Below, piece by piece: positions 36,022 to 47,206 of a DNA stretch of 64,000 nt. Source of the stretch: Methanosarcina barkeri MS (GTDB taxonomy: Archaea > Halobacteriota > Methanosarcinia > Methanosarcinales > Methanosarcinaceae); NCBI RefSeq assembly GCF_000970025.1, contig NZ_CP009528.1:3769168-3833167 (forward strand), in the 5' to 3' direction. The position numbers were made by a program, and so were the translations under genes. Under the pieces are notes generated by a model that saw only the letters and a list, made by a program, of their open reading frames with translations, made no database searches and had not been told where the DNA came from. Position 1 is the first letter of the stretch, and the number at the start of each line of letters is the position of its first letter.

Positions 36022-37160
36022 TAGGAGTTACGCAGTTGGCTCCTAGCATATTGTTTTTTCCAAACTTTCAAATATTTGAATTAATTTAACGTGTATTGGG
36101 GATTCCTTAAGTATTCTGTCACTGCCACTCTTCTAATTTTCATAGCACTTTCAAACCAGGATATTCCACTTTTGATTCTTTGTAATTCCAGTCTAAGAAA
36201 AGCTCTTAATGAGAACATTATATGTGCTCTTTGTGATTCTTCCTTTCTTGCCTGACATTTTTCGACACCACAGAACTGTTTTATTCCCCTATGATATTCC
36301 TCAATTTTCCATGACTTCTTTGCCAAATCTTCACGTTTTGCTTCATCCATCTCTTGCACATCTGTAACCCAGTGTTGCGTGTCTCCATTTTTTGAAACTA
36401 TCCTAAACACCTTTACAAATCCATATGCTTTGAGGTGAACCACACGTCCTTTTGGAGGAATATCTACTGTTTCAAGTGGCACATTTCCCTTGTTGTCAGG
36501 ATTTACCAAACGATTATTTTTCAATCTTGTAAGGAAATGCCACTCTTTCTGTCTAATGGCTTTAAGGTTTTTCACACTTGCATACCATGTATCAAATAAA
36601 ACGAATTTGGGATTAAAACCACGTTCTTCGGCCTTGTCAAGCATATCACGGAAATGGTCATTCTTTGTTTTGTCGTCTACATCGATGTTATAAATTCGAA
36701 AATCGATAGGTATAACGGTTGTACCGTCAGTCCAAACTAAGGTAACCAGGCCTATTCCCTTTACAGTACGATGATGTTTTCCACTCCACATACGACGAAC
36801 AAAAGCAATTTCTTCTGCGTATGGTTTATCTAATGTTGAATCATCAACAATTAGGTATCCTCCCTTAAGCTTGACATAACTTTTTACTTCCTCCCATAGT
36901 GCTTCCGTGTCTGGAGGTTGCCTTTGAAGGCAACGAGTAAAAGCATCATGAGAAGGAGCATTAGCTATGTCTGGATAACATCTAGCAGCTTCAGTACAGC
37001 TAAAAACGTTAGAAGCCGCAATGAGAAAATTAATGTAGTCAATGTCGGTACACTTAGGTGGATTTATGTCCATAACTCCGTACGTTTTTAGAGAAACACT
37101 AAGCCATAAGTATATTTATAAAGATATCAAGTTTTCGGCATTTTAACTGCGTAAGTCCTA
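36022..37160 (-). mobile_element. Insertion sequence (about 1.14 kb) with 16-bp terminal repeats
   Basis: TAGGAGTTACGCAGTT (36022-36037) and AACTGCGTAAGTCCTA (37145-37160) are inverted repeats with one mismatch. They enclose one intact transposase gene. A TA at each edge may be the target duplication. The right end is only 40 bases from the hpt start codon, so the insertion may have altered that promoter. Confidence 0.88.
36081..37073 (-). CDS. DDE transposase (IS4/IS701-like)
   Basis: This 330-residue transposase has an RNase H-type catalytic core: the first Asp in YLIVDDSTLDKPYAEEI (about 74-90), the second in PKFVLFDTWYASVKNL (about 155-170), and a likely catalytic Glu in WKIEEYHRGIKQFCGVEKCQ (about 256-275). 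HRTVKGIGLVTLVWTDG is typical of a group often labelled IS4 or IS701. The frame is intact and ends close to the left terminal repeat, so the element may still be active. The exact IS family needs a database check. Confidence 0.85.
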   Translation of the reverse strand: MDINPPKCTDIDYINFLIAASNVFSCTEAARCYPDIANAPSHDAFTRCLQRQPPDTEALWEEVKSYVKLKGGYLIVDDSTLDKPYAEEIAFVRRMWSGKHHRTVKGIGLVTLVWTDGTTVIPIDFRIYNIDVDDKTKNDHFRDMLDKAEERGFNPKFVLFDTWYASVKNLKAIRQKEWHFLTRLKNNRLVNPDNKGNVPLETVDIPPKGRVVHLKAYGFVKVFRIVSKNGDTQHWVTDVQEMDEAKREDLAKKSWKIEEYHRGIKQFCGVEKCQARKEESQRAHIMFSLRAFLRLELQRIKSGISWFESAMKIRRVAVTEYLRNPQYTLN

Positions 37161-37199
37161 TTATAGATATATCCCAACAGCCAAAAAAGAGTTAATACC

Positions 37200-37772
37200 A
37201 TGCTTGAAAAACTGAAAACCTCACTCATTAATTCTCCTATGATCAAGCGAGGAGAATACAACTACTTTATCCATCCGATATCTGATGGTGTACCGTCCAT
37301 AGACCCCCATATGGTTGAAGAGATCGCCGAATATATTCTTCAGATTACCGACATTAAAAAAGTCGATACTATTCTTACAATAGAAGCCATGGGTATTCCT
37401 GTGGCAAATGCCCTTTCTATGAAAACAGGAATTCCTTTGACCATTGTTCGAAAGCGGCCTTATTTTCTTGAAGGAGAAGTGGAACTTTCTCAGAGAACAG
37501 GGTACTCGAAAGGAGCTCTTTATATAAATGGACTCAAAAAAGGGGACAGAGTAATTATTGTAGACGACGTCATCAGTACCGGCGGAACGCTGATGGCACT
37601 CGTAAAAGCCCTGAAGACTATGGGTGTAGAGATTCTGGACGTAATTTCCGTTATCGGACGAGGGAACGGTTATTTGCAATTAAAGGAGCTCGGGGTTGAA
37701 CCCAAGATTCTCGTTACGATCGACGTGAGCGAGAAAGGTGTGGAGATTAAGAATGTCTTTGGGAACGAGTGA
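37200..37772 (+). CDS. hpt: Hypoxanthine/guanine phosphoribosyltransferase
   Basis: This 190-residue purine salvage enzyme transfers ribose phosphate from PRPP to a purine base. The PRPP motif [14 protein letters not shown] lies near 118-131. [16 protein letters not shown] near 59 and [15 protein letters not shown] near 83 match archaeal Hpt rather than adenine transferases. The ATG follows the IS right end by 40 bases, so its native promoter may be lost or replaced by one from the IS. The last 20 bases overlap dph2. Confidence 0.9.
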   Translation: MLEKLKTSLINSPMIKRGEYNYFIHPISDGVPSIDPHMVEEIAEYILQITDIKKVDTILTIEAMGIPVANALSMKTGIPLTIVRKRPYFLEGEVELSQRTGYSKGALYINGLKKGDRVIIVDDVISTGGTLMALVKALKTMGVEILDVISVIGRGNGYLQLKELGVEPKILVTIDVSEKGVEIKNVFGNE

Positions 37773-38760
37773 CGCTTTTGACTTAAGGCCTGACTATATT
37801 ATCAGTGTGATAAATAAGCTTGGTGCAAAAATCGTAGGTTTCCAGTTTCCTGAAGGGCTCAAAAGAAAAGGTCCGGAGCTCGCAAAAAAAGTTGAAGAAG
37901 CCACCGGGGCTGAGATTATCATATCTGGAGACCCATGTTTTGGGGCATGCGACCTGGATAAAACTTTACTTGAGCAGGTTGATATTCTTTTCCACTTCGG
38001 GCATGCCGAGCTGGAGGATACGAAATTTTCCGAAAGGGTCTATTTCATAGAAACGCGTTCTGCAGTTGACATCCGGCCGGTTGTTGAAAAGGCTGTCTCT
38101 GAACTTAAGGGGCAGGTTATAGGACTGATTACTACTGTCCAGCATGTACACAAGCTCCCTGAAGCCTGTGATGTCCTGGAGGCAAATGGAAAGACCTGCG
38201 TAATCGGGAAAGGAGACTCCAGGCTAGCATATCCGGGCCAGGTACTTGGCTGCAATTTTTCTACAGCAAGGAACGAAGTATGTGATGAATATTTATATAT
38301 TGGAAGTGGAGATTTCCATCCTTTAGGTGTAGCTCTTTCCACAAAAAAAAGGGTCCTTGCAGCCGATCCATTTTCCGGAGAAGTTCGCGAGGTGGACCCT
38401 TCAAGAATCCTCCGCCAGCGGAGCGCGGTAATTGCAAAATCACTGGATGCCAAGGTTTTCGGGATAATTATATCGAGCAAAAACGGGCAGGAAAGAATGG
38501 AGCTGGCTTTCTCGTTGAAAGCGCTTGCCAGAAAGCACGGAAAAGCGGCACACCTTATCCTGATTGATCTTGTCACTCCGGATCAACTTCTTCAATTCAA
38601 AGTAGACGCTTTCGTGAATACTGCCTGCCCAAGGCTTGCAATCGATGAAGTTGGGCGTTTTCCTTCCCCAATGCTTACGCCTCAGGAATTTGAGATAGTG
38701 CTTGGAGAGAGGGAATGGGAAAAACTTGTACTTGATGAGATTACCGAGGAGCCAATATAA
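37753..38760 (+). CDS. dph2: Diphthamide biosynthesis radical enzyme Dph2
   Basis: This 335-residue 4Fe-4S enzyme makes the 3-amino-3-carboxypropyl radical from SAM that starts diphthamide synthesis on elongation factor 2. The three cluster cysteines are visible in [17 protein letters not shown] and [10 protein letters not shown], one per domain. The family start [17 protein letters not shown] is near residue 27. A GTG at 37738 is also in frame, but ATG 37753 lies eight bases after GGAG. Overlap with hpt suggests co-transcription. Confidence 0.92.
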   Translation: MSLGTSDAFDLRPDYIISVINKLGAKIVGFQFPEGLKRKGPELAKKVEEATGAEIIISGDPCFGACDLDKTLLEQVDILFHFGHAELEDTKFSERVYFIETRSAVDIRPVVEKAVSELKGQVIGLITTVQHVHKLPEACDVLEANGKTCVIGKGDSRLAYPGQVLGCNFSTARNEVCDEYLYIGSGDFHPLGVALSTKKRVLAADPFSGEVREVDPSRILRQRSAVIAKSLDAKVFGIIISSKNGQERMELAFSLKALARKHGKAAHLILIDLVTPDQLLQFKVDAFVNTACPRLAIDEVGRFPSPMLTPQEFEIVLGEREWEKLVLDEITEEPI

Positions 38761-38869
38761 CTTTTTAAATGTTGGTTATGTCTAGGTAATAAATTCAGGT
38801 CTAAATATTAAGCTAAAATATATAAATAAAGGATTGAAATTATGCAAATCGAAAATTTAAGTAGATGAA

Positions 38870-39463
38870 ATGAAACAGAGAAAACTTGAGATACTCCTGG
38901 AAGAGTTGGAAGACTTTTCCAGTCCTGAACTTGAGCTGGAGCAGTACCAGACACCTCCTCTTTTAGCTGCGGAAATTCTTCACTTTGCTTACATGCAGGG
39001 AGATCTTGATGATTCGGTACAGGATCTGGGCTGTGGTACTGGAATCCTTGCAATCGGAGCAAAGCTTCTGGGAGCCAAAAAAGTTATAGGTTATGATACG
39101 GATCCAAAAGCACTTGAGACCGCAAGAAAAAATGCTCGAAAACTTGGAGTAGGAATCGAGTTCGTATTATCAGATGTTGCCGACATAAAAGAATGCGTAA
39201 AAACCACGGTTATGAACCCTCCTTTCGGAGCAAGAGTGAAAGGCAGAGACCGGCCTTTTCTTTCGTCAGCATTAAGAACAAGTGAAGTGATATATTCAAT
39301 TCACAACCGCGGAAGCCTTGCTTTTATCCAAAAGTTCATTAAGCCTGCAGTCATTACACACTCCTACGTTGCGAAATTCCCTATAAAACGCACCTTTGAT
39401 TTTCATAAAAAAGAACGAGAGGTTATTGAGGTCGAAATCTATAGGATTAAGGTCTCAGGATAA
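38870..39463 (+). CDS. METTL5-like SAM-dependent RNA methyltransferase
   Basis: This 197-residue Rossmann methyltransferase has SAM motif I VQDLGCGTGILAIGAKLLGA (about 49-68), the acidic motif II VIGYDTDPKALE, and the catalytic NPPFG (about 117-121), typical of N6-adenine methylation. The start with YQTPPLLAAEILHFA matches the archaeal group related to METTL5, whose eukaryotic member modifies 18S rRNA. The likely target is therefore rRNA, but this is inference. RBS is weak; ATG 38870 gives the usual N-terminus. Confidence 0.88.
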   Translation: MKQRKLEILLEELEDFSSPELELEQYQTPPLLAAEILHFAYMQGDLDDSVQDLGCGTGILAIGAKLLGAKKVIGYDTDPKALETARKNARKLGVGIEFVLSDVADIKECVKTTVMNPPFGARVKGRDRPFLSSALRTSEVIYSIHNRGSLAFIQKFIKPAVITHSYVAKFPIKRTFDFHKKEREVIEVEIYRIKVSG

Positions 39464-39768
39464 TACAGACGCAAGCACCGTTTAAGGCATCAGATTTTAT
39501 AGCATCGGTGCAGGACTTCACCTCAAAAAGCGAGCTATTACACTGCTTATAATAAGTATGCCTGTGTATTACAAGCTATATGGTGCGTCAATAAGGGCAT
39601 AAGTGGCAGATAATAGGAATATGATAACATATCTACTCTATTGAGATTGATTATCTGTCAATTAAATGTGCCAGTATCCAATTGAATGGTTGCCAGCACT
39701 CCATGTTATTGATAGTTACTGTGATTACGATTTATATCGACTACTAACGCTAGTCCAAATGAGGGATC

Positions 39769-40722
39769 ATGATTAGAATTAGAAAAAGTAAAACTACGAG
39801 AAAAAAATTGACTGGCCCGAGTGAAGGAAAGCCGGTTGCTGAAAATGTAACTCAAATTGCTTCCGAAAGCAGAGACCAGTTCAAAGGCCGATCGAGAGAT
39901 CAGTTTAAAACCCCAAGGGAACAGGTTAAAAATCAACCAAGAGAGCAGCCCAGAGAATATAAGAGCCAATCAAGAGATCACTTCAGGGGACGCCCCAGAG
40001 ATCAGTTTAAAGGTAAGTCCAGGGCTCAGTCAAAGGACCAGTTCAGAGGAGACCAGGGCAAGAAAAGAAGATTCCCTTACCAGAAAAAAGGCTCCAGGGA
40101 AAGATCGAATATGCCTGAACCCGGAGCTCCCCACGAAACCGAGACTCCTGAAGAAGAGCTTGAAAAAGGAGGTTTTGTGCTTCCTGGAGAGCTTGTGGGA
40201 ACGACTGAAGAGTTCAAGCCTGGGGAAGGAACAAACGTGTCTGCTGGAGATATTTACTCTACAGCTACTGGCACCGTAATTATTGACAGGAAAGCAAGAG
40301 TAATCTCAGTCAGGCCACGCACGCTCACTCCGAATATTCTTAAAGTAGGGGATATTGTCTATGGAAAGATAACTGATGTGCGCGAATCCGGGGCAATAGT
40401 GGAAGTTGCAGGAATTGAAGGCAAAGAAAACAGGGAAATTGTCAATGTGCGTTTGGGAGACATCCATGTATCGAACGTGCGGGACTCTTACGTTAAGAGA
40501 CTTTCAGACGAGTTCAGACACTTTGATATAGTCAAGGCCAGAGTTCTCGACACTGAAAGAATTCGCCTTACAACAGCTGAAGATTCCCTAGGAGTTGTAA
40601 AAGCCTACTGTTCAAACTGCAAAGGAGAACTTGTGCTTGAAGGGAAAAAGCTTAAATGCCCCGTCTGCAATATGACCGAAACTCGCAAAATCTCAACCGA
40701 GTACGGGAAAGGGGTAAAATAA
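39769..40722 (+). CDS. csl4: Archaeal exosome subunit Csl4 with long Arg/Gln/Asp-rich N-terminal tail
   Basis: This 317-residue protein is the S1-domain cap subunit of the RNA exosome. The canonical part starts near residue 130 (GGFVLPGELVGTTEEFKPGE), followed by an S1 domain (ILKVGDIVYGKITDVRESGA) and a C-terminal zinc ribbon (YCSNCKGELVLEGKKLKCPV). Preceding it are about 125 residues of low-complexity repeats based on SRDQFKG/PREQ, highly charged and probably disordered. Typical archaeal Csl4 proteins are under 200 residues, so the tail is an added feature. Its repeats suggest RNA binding or condensation. Confidence 0.9.
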   Translation: MIRIRKSKTTRKKLTGPSEGKPVAENVTQIASESRDQFKGRSRDQFKTPREQVKNQPREQPREYKSQSRDHFRGRPRDQFKGKSRAQSKDQFRGDQGKKRRFPYQKKGSRERSNMPEPGAPHETETPEEELEKGGFVLPGELVGTTEEFKPGEGTNVSAGDIYSTATGTVIIDRKARVISVRPRTLTPNILKVGDIVYGKITDVRESGAIVEVAGIEGKENREIVNVRLGDIHVSNVRDSYVKRLSDEFRHFDIVKARVLDTERIRLTTAEDSLGVVKAYCSNCKGELVLEGKKLKCPVCNMTETRKISTEYGKGVK

Positions 40723-40801
40723 TTTCTTTCTCCTGCAGGTATGGTTTCTGCACAATAAATTACCAGTAAATCATATTACTCACACTTACAGGTGGTCACC
40801 A

Positions 40802-41080
40802 ATGGAACTGAACATTATCTCCAAAACAGACAATGAGCTTGAAGTCAAGCTCAAAGGCGAAACACATACCCTTCTCAATATACTTAAGGATCTTCTGATT
40901 AAAGACCAGAGGGTTGAGATTGCCTTCTATGATATGAAATACGTAAGTATCAGTGACCCGATCCTTTACATCAAAACCGATGGTACAGACCCTATTGAGG
41001 TCTTAAAGGACGCTGCTTCGAAAATAATAGATCAGTGCGACGAATTTACTGATGTCTTTGGCAAGGCAGTAAACGCCTGA
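40802..41080 (+). CDS. rpoL: RNA polymerase subunit RpoL
   Basis: This 92-residue subunit of archaeal RNA polymerase (Rpb11-like) pairs with RpoD in the assembly platform. ELEVKLKGETHTLLNILKDL is the family's conserved region, followed by VEIAFYDMKYVSISDPIL. The position after csl4 is common in Methanosarcinales. GGTGG upstream of ATG 40802 is a suitable RBS. Confidence 0.95.
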   Translation: MELNIISKTDNELEVKLKGETHTLLNILKDLLIKDQRVEIAFYDMKYVSISDPILYIKTDGTDPIEVLKDAASKIIDQCDEFTDVFGKAVNA

Positions 41081-42623
<1,543 letters not shown>

Positions 42624-42798
42624 GGCTGTTTAAGCCTGTTGATATTTTATGTCCGGGAGGACTAAACCAGGTGCACGATCCTGGTTATGACTTTCCCCTT
42701 TTTTGAAGCAGATAAATTCAAAGATTCAAGATTCCGAAGAAATTATGTGAAAAGTGCGCAAAAATGTATATTTTTGGAATATCTGCCAAATTTATCTG

Positions 42799-42944
42799 CT
42801 GAGTCCAGGTACTTTTACTGAGTCCAGGTACTTTTACTGAGTCCAGTACGTTTACTGAGTCCAGTACGTTTACTGAGTCCAGTACGTTTACTGAGTCCAG
42901 TACGTTTACTGAGTCCAGTACGTTTACTGAGTCCAGTACGTTTA
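42799..42944. repeat. Tandem repeat, 18-bp unit, 8 copies
   Basis: CTGAGTCCAGTACGTTTA repeats six times after two 19-bp variants (CTGAGTCCAGGTACTTTTA). There are no spacers between units, so this is a minisatellite. The remaining parts of the 42624-43082 spacer hold no gene. Confidence 0.92.
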
Positions 42945-43082
42945 CTTTTTCAACTCAGGTTTTCCATATAATACCCTTCTTGTGTAGAATTAAATACCCA
43001 GGCAGTTTACGCCCCATGATGAATTAAATAGCATGAGTCCTCTAAATTATTATGAGAATTTAATCATTATGGAGGAGTATGT

Positions 43083-43448
43083 TTGGAAGACAATGGTGGA
43101 GATGCTTTTAAGTATAAACTTGGTAAGTGGGTTCTAAGCATAGATGAATGCGCTTTTATGGATCTTATGGAGATTGGAAAGAACAAGTCTATGCGTCAAT
43201 ATCTAATCGAGTCAATTGATCATTGGGTAAACAGAGAAGAACCACTTATAACAGATGAATTTATTTCGGAAATGTGCGACTTTATTAAAAACGAAAATGA
43301 AATCCTTTACGACCGTTTGATGAAGAAATGTGCTCTAAAAGGAATAAGTGTAGGTGAAGGTATATTTGAATCCCTGAGTCTTTTAAACTGTGGAATGATA
43401 AGTGCGCAGGAGTGCAGACAGTATGAAGGTGACTTTTCTGATGTGTGA
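43083..43448 (+). CDS. Small hypothetical protein (TTG start)
   Basis: I do not recognise this 121-residue acidic, mainly helical protein. It reads EDNGGDAFKYKLGKWVLSID at the start and has four Cys, one in EMCDFIKNENEILYDRLMKK. A strong RBS (GGAGGAG, 43071-43077) sits five bases before TTG 43083, which argues that it is a real gene. There is no signal peptide or membrane segment. Confidence 0.65.
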   Translation: MEDNGGDAFKYKLGKWVLSIDECAFMDLMEIGKNKSMRQYLIESIDHWVNREEPLITDEFISEMCDFIKNENEILYDRLMKKCALKGISVGEGIFESLSLLNCGMISAQECRQYEGDFSDV

Positions 43449-43655
43449 TCTCTGTCTTATATTCTCACTCTCTTAAGTAAACTTAATTTTGTACTTCAAG
43501 CACATAAATCCTGAATATATTTCGCGGAAAAGAAAAGGTAATTTAGGTGCAGCAGTAAGATCTCGCAATGAAATTTCTCTGCTATTCACCTGTCTTTAGT
43601 TTTTCAGCAAATTTTCTTTTTGGATATTTTTGCAGTTTTTGCTGAAGAGTTTTTT

Positions 43656-44918
43656 TTACTTGAAATCTTTCAGGGCTTCGAAATCCAGTGTTGCAAAGTA
43701 ATCCTCAATAGTCTCGGCTCTCCTGATCTGCACAACGCTTCCGTCTTTTCTGAGAAGGAGTTCGGCAGAACGGAGTTTTCCGTTGTAATTGAAACCCATA
43801 GAGTGGCCATGAGCACCTGTGTCGTGGATTGCAAGGATATCTCCTATTTCAATTTCTGGAAGAAGCCTGTCAATTGCGAATTTATCATTATTTTCGCAGA
43901 GGGAGCCGGTTACGTCATACTTATGGACAGGAGCCTCATTTTCCTTTCCGAGCACGGTTATATGGTGATAGGCTCCGTAAATACCCGGCCGCATCAGGTT
44001 GGCCATACAGGAGTCCATCCCGACATAGTCCTTGTAGGTGTGTTTGAGATGCCGAACCTGGGTAATCAGGTAACCATAGGGGCCTGTAATTACACGGCCG
44101 CATTCCAGGAAAACTTTGAGCGGATAAAGCCCGCTAGCTGTGATTGTGGCTTCGTAAGCTTCTTTGACACCTTTTGCCACGGCTTCGAAGGAAACAGGTT
44201 CTTCTTCAGGCCTGTAGGGGATGCCTATGCCTCCTCCGAGGTTCACAAATTCGAACTTTATGTTGAGTTCCTTTGAGATTTCAACTATAAGTTCGAAGAG
44301 AATTCTTGCGGTTTCCACAAAGTAATCAGCTTTTAGTTCATTCGAGGCCACCATTGTGTGCATTCCAAAACGCTTTACTCCTCTGTCCCTGAGTATGCGG
44401 TAGCCTTCAAAAAGCTGGTCTCTCGTAAAGCCGTACTTTGCCTCTTCCGGCTTTCCTATAATGGCATTTCCCTCTTTAAGAGGGCCAGGATTGTACCTGA
44501 AACAGACAATATCAGGAAGTCCGGCATACTTTTCAAGGTAGTCAATATGGCTTATGTCATCAAGATTTATGTATGCTCCAAGCTCTTTTGCCTTCAGGAA
44601 CTCTTCAGCAGGAGTATCGTTTGAGCTAAACATTATGTTTTTTCCGGTAATTCCGGCTTTTTCAGCAAGAATTAACTCCGGCAAAGAACTGCAATCCGCA
44701 CCAAAGCCTTCTTCTCTCAGAATTTTAAGAATATAGGGGTTTGGGAGGGCTTTTACAGCAAAAAACTCTTTAAAACCCGGAACCTCCCTGAAAGCTGCTT
44801 TCATTTTCTCCGCATTTTCCAGAATGGCTTTCTCATCGTAGATATGAAACGGGGTGGGATACTTTTTTATTATTTCCTGAATTTTCTCTTTGGTGAAGGG
44901 AAGGTCCTTTGAAACCAT
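43656..44918 (-). CDS. lysA: Diaminopimelate decarboxylase
   Basis: This 420-residue fold-type III PLP enzyme makes lysine from meso-diaminopimelate. The PLP Lys is in EFFAVKALPNPYIL near residue 54, the phosphate-binding region is VNLGGGIGIPYRPEEEP near 208, and the substrate-binding region is GSLCENNDKFAIDR near 330 followed by HDTGAHGHSMGFNYNG. The frame opens at 44963, but MVSKDLPFTKEKI at 44918 is a natural start. Related decarboxylases act on arginine or carboxyspermidine; CENND supports the lysA call. Confidence 0.88.
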   Translation of the reverse strand: MVSKDLPFTKEKIQEIIKKYPTPFHIYDEKAILENAEKMKAAFREVPGFKEFFAVKALPNPYILKILREEGFGADCSSLPELILAEKAGITGKNIMFSSNDTPAEEFLKAKELGAYINLDDISHIDYLEKYAGLPDIVCFRYNPGPLKEGNAIIGKPEEAKYGFTRDQLFEGYRILRDRGVKRFGMHTMVASNELKADYFVETARILFELIVEISKELNIKFEFVNLGGGIGIPYRPEEEPVSFEAVAKGVKEAYEATITASGLYPLKVFLECGRVITGPYGYLITQVRHLKHTYKDYVGMDSCMANLMRPGIYGAYHHITVLGKENEAPVHKYDVTGSLCENNDKFAIDRLLPEIEIGDILAIHDTGAHGHSMGFNYNGKLRSAELLLRKDGSVVQIRRAETIEDYFATLDFEALKDFK

Positions 44919-45164
44919 ATTATTACCTTTTATCGATTTTTGTTTAATGGGGTTTTGTATCAATTTGAACTTTTACTCCTTTATTAGTCTTTCTACCCCG
45001 AGTTCCGTCACCCGAGTTCCGTCACCCGAGTCCCGTCTCGGGAGGATGGTGCCCTTTTCGCTCACTTCGTTCGCTCAAGAGGGCTGAACTAAGGCAAGAA
45101 AAGCTGTTTTCTAAATGCGCTCAGGAGGGATCATTTATTCAAATTTTGTTTTGGATTAGGCGGC

Positions 45165-45475
45165 GTTGTAGTTATGACTTTTTTAATAAAAGGCTTAACT
45201 GCAAACTTTTTTGAAAAAGAGTTGATTGAAAAATCCAGCAAAACTACGTGGTCAGCGTTATCACAACCATTTTCAAAAAACTGCTTGCCTGCAACCCTTT
45301 TGAAAAAAGGCTTGACCGAGAATTTTAGCAACGAAAGGATCAAACATCATAATGGTTGCAGCACAACCCTTTTGAAAAAAGGCTTGACCGAAAACAACAG
45401 CAAGAACGTGATCGGCGTGATCAAACGGCGCAACGGTTGCGGCACATACGATCATGCATTGAGTTTTTTGAAAAC
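45165..45475. repeat. Dispersed hairpin repeat cluster, includes the 80-bp element
   Basis: Several copies of CCTTTTGAAAAAAGGCTTGA occur here. The stretch 45289-45370 (GCAACCC...GCTTGACCGA...CAGCAACGAAAGGATCAA...GGTTGCAG) is nearly identical, in inverted orientation, to 61565-61651. The cluster fills the spacer between lysA and polX and overlaps the last codons of polX. Confidence 0.8.
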
Positions 45476-47206
45476 TTGTTTAAGCCTGGAGTAGGAGTAG
45501 GTGTTTACAACGTCTTCTTTTTCCAACCAGCCTCGACGCGCCTGTCCGAGGCCGTACCGCATGGAAGTCAGGTCGGAAACGGCATGGCTGTCTGAAGATA
45601 TACAGAACTTTAGGCCAAAGGTCTTTGCACGCAGGATAAGCTCGTCATTAAGGTCAAGCCTTGAAGGCTGGCTGTTGATCTCCATTACTCTTCCATTTGC
45701 AGCGGCAGCTTCAAAGACTTTTTCAAAATTAACGGCATAAGCCTCTCTTTTTCCAAGCAGCCTGCCTGAGGGATGTGCAAGGATATCGAGGTATTTGTTC
45801 TCCAGAGCCGTGACAATCCTTTCAGTCATTCTCCTTTCAAGGAATGCAAAACCGGAATGTACAGCTCCTACCACAATATCGAGTTCTTTGAGAATCTCAT
45901 CAGGATAGTCAAGGCTTCCATCTTTCAGGATATCGACCTCAGATCCTTTGAGGATTTTTATCCGGAATATTTTTGAGAGTTTGTCGATTTCTTTCCATTG
46001 GGCTTTTAATTTCTCAACATCCAGGCCGTTTGCAACCTTCTGGGAACGGGAATGATCGGTTACTGCGATATACTCATAACCAAAAGCTTCTGCTTTTTCA
46101 ATCATTGTTTTTAGGCTGTCTTTTCCTTCACTGTATTCGGTGTGCATGTGGAGATCTCCCCTGAGATTGCCTGCTTCTACCAGTTTGGGCAGGGCATTTC
46201 TTGCAGCGGCTTTAATTTCTCCCCGGTTTTCACGAAGTTCGGGTGGGATATAGGCAAGGCCAAGTTTTTCATAAATCTCTGCTTCGCTGTTGCCTGCAAT
46301 CTGTTTACCGGATTCTTTTAAATACAGCCCGTATTCAGAAAGTTTGTAACCGTTTTTGATGGCAACGTTTCTAAGTTCTATATTGTGCTCCTTTGAGCCC
46401 GTAAAATACTGAAGAGCTGCTCCGTAACTTTCAGGTGGGACTACTCTAAGGTCAATAGCTGTCCCTTCTCTCAAAATTACGCTGCTTTTTGTGCTACCTT
46501 TTAAGATCACTTGTTCAACGTCCGGAAGGGAGACAAAACAATCCATTACTTTCAAGGCCTCTTCTTTTTCAGCTTCTGCCAGGATATCGATATCCCCAAT
46601 TGTCTCTTTCAACCTGCGGAGTGAACCTGTGCATATTATTTTCGAGAGATCGATTTTAGAGGTTCTGCTTTCACACTGGGCTTTTAAAGCAGATATGACT
46701 TCGTCTGCTAGTGGAAGTGCTTTTCCGAGAGCTAGCCGGGCATGGCTTTTCTCATACTGCTCAATTGCCCTTGCCAGATTCTTTTCACTTTTTTCTCCAA
46801 ATCCTTCGAGCCTCTTTAGCCTGTGGGCAATGATTGCGTTTTTAAGATCTGAAAGTGTCCTTACACCAAGGGCATCGGAGAGATTTTTGATTTTCTTTGC
46901 CCCAAGCCCTCGAATTTCCATTAGTTCTGTAGCACCTGAAGGGGCTTTTTCTTTAAGCTTTTCAAATTTTTCCACTTCGCCTGTTTCCAGATATTCGGCA
47001 ATGTGATTAGCAATTGACTCCCCTATGCCCGGAATTTTAGTTAGTCCAGATTTTCCGTCTTTGGTATAGATTTTTTCTATGTCTTCCCCAAGGTTTTCTA
47101 TCATCTGAGCAGCTTTCCTATAAGCCCGTGGTTTCCATTCAACCTGCTGGTATTCAAGAATGTCAGCAACCTCATAAAATAACTCGGCAATCTCTCGATT
47201 TCTCAA
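45452..47206 (-). CDS. polX: Family X DNA polymerase with PHP domain
   Basis: This 584-residue repair polymerase has N-terminal helix-hairpin-helix motifs (LTKIPGIGESIANHIAEYL near 55; IRGLGAKKIKNLSDALG near 97). The Pol X palm contains GSLRRLKETIGDIDILAEA near 194 with the catalytic DxD, and a third Asp in GTAIDLRVVPPES. The PHP domain starts GDLHMHTEYSEGKDS near 348 and contains AVTDHSR, ILAHPSGRLL and SSDSHAVSDL; in bacterial PolX it gives 3'-5' exonuclease and AP-endonuclease activity. Typical length is 570-590. Its last codons overlap a dispersed repeat. Confidence 0.93.
   Translation of the reverse strand: MRNREIAELFYEVADILEYQQVEWKPRAYRKAAQMIENLGEDIEKIYTKDGKSGLTKIPGIGESIANHIAEYLETGEVEKFEKLKEKAPSGATELMEIRGLGAKKIKNLSDALGVRTLSDLKNAIIAHRLKRLEGFGEKSEKNLARAIEQYEKSHARLALGKALPLADEVISALKAQCESRTSKIDLSKIICTGSLRRLKETIGDIDILAEAEKEEALKVMDCFVSLPDVEQVILKGSTKSSVILREGTAIDLRVVPPESYGAALQYFTGSKEHNIELRNVAIKNGYKLSEYGLYLKESGKQIAGNSEAEIYEKLGLAYIPPELRENRGEIKAAARNALPKLVEAGNLRGDLHMHTEYSEGKDSLKTMIEKAEAFGYEYIAVTDHSRSQKVANGLDVEKLKAQWKEIDKLSKIFRIKILKGSEVDILKDGSLDYPDEILKELDIVVGAVHSGFAFLERRMTERIVTALENKYLDILAHPSGRLLGKREAYAVNFEKVFEAAAANGRVMEINSQPSRLDLNDELILRAKTFGLKFCISSDSHAVSDLTSMRYGLGQARRGWLEKEDVVNTYSYSRLKQVFKKLNA

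Noticed and set aside
42799-42944. Possible CRISPR array
   Set aside because: The repeats are directly adjacent with no unique spacers, and no cas genes are in the window.
43620-44276. 218-codon plus-strand ORF
   Set aside because: It is antisense to lysA and shows no family features of its own.
45174-45494. 106-codon ORF between lysA and polX
   Set aside because: It is made of dispersed hairpin repeats (repeated LLKKGLTE words) and is not a protein gene.
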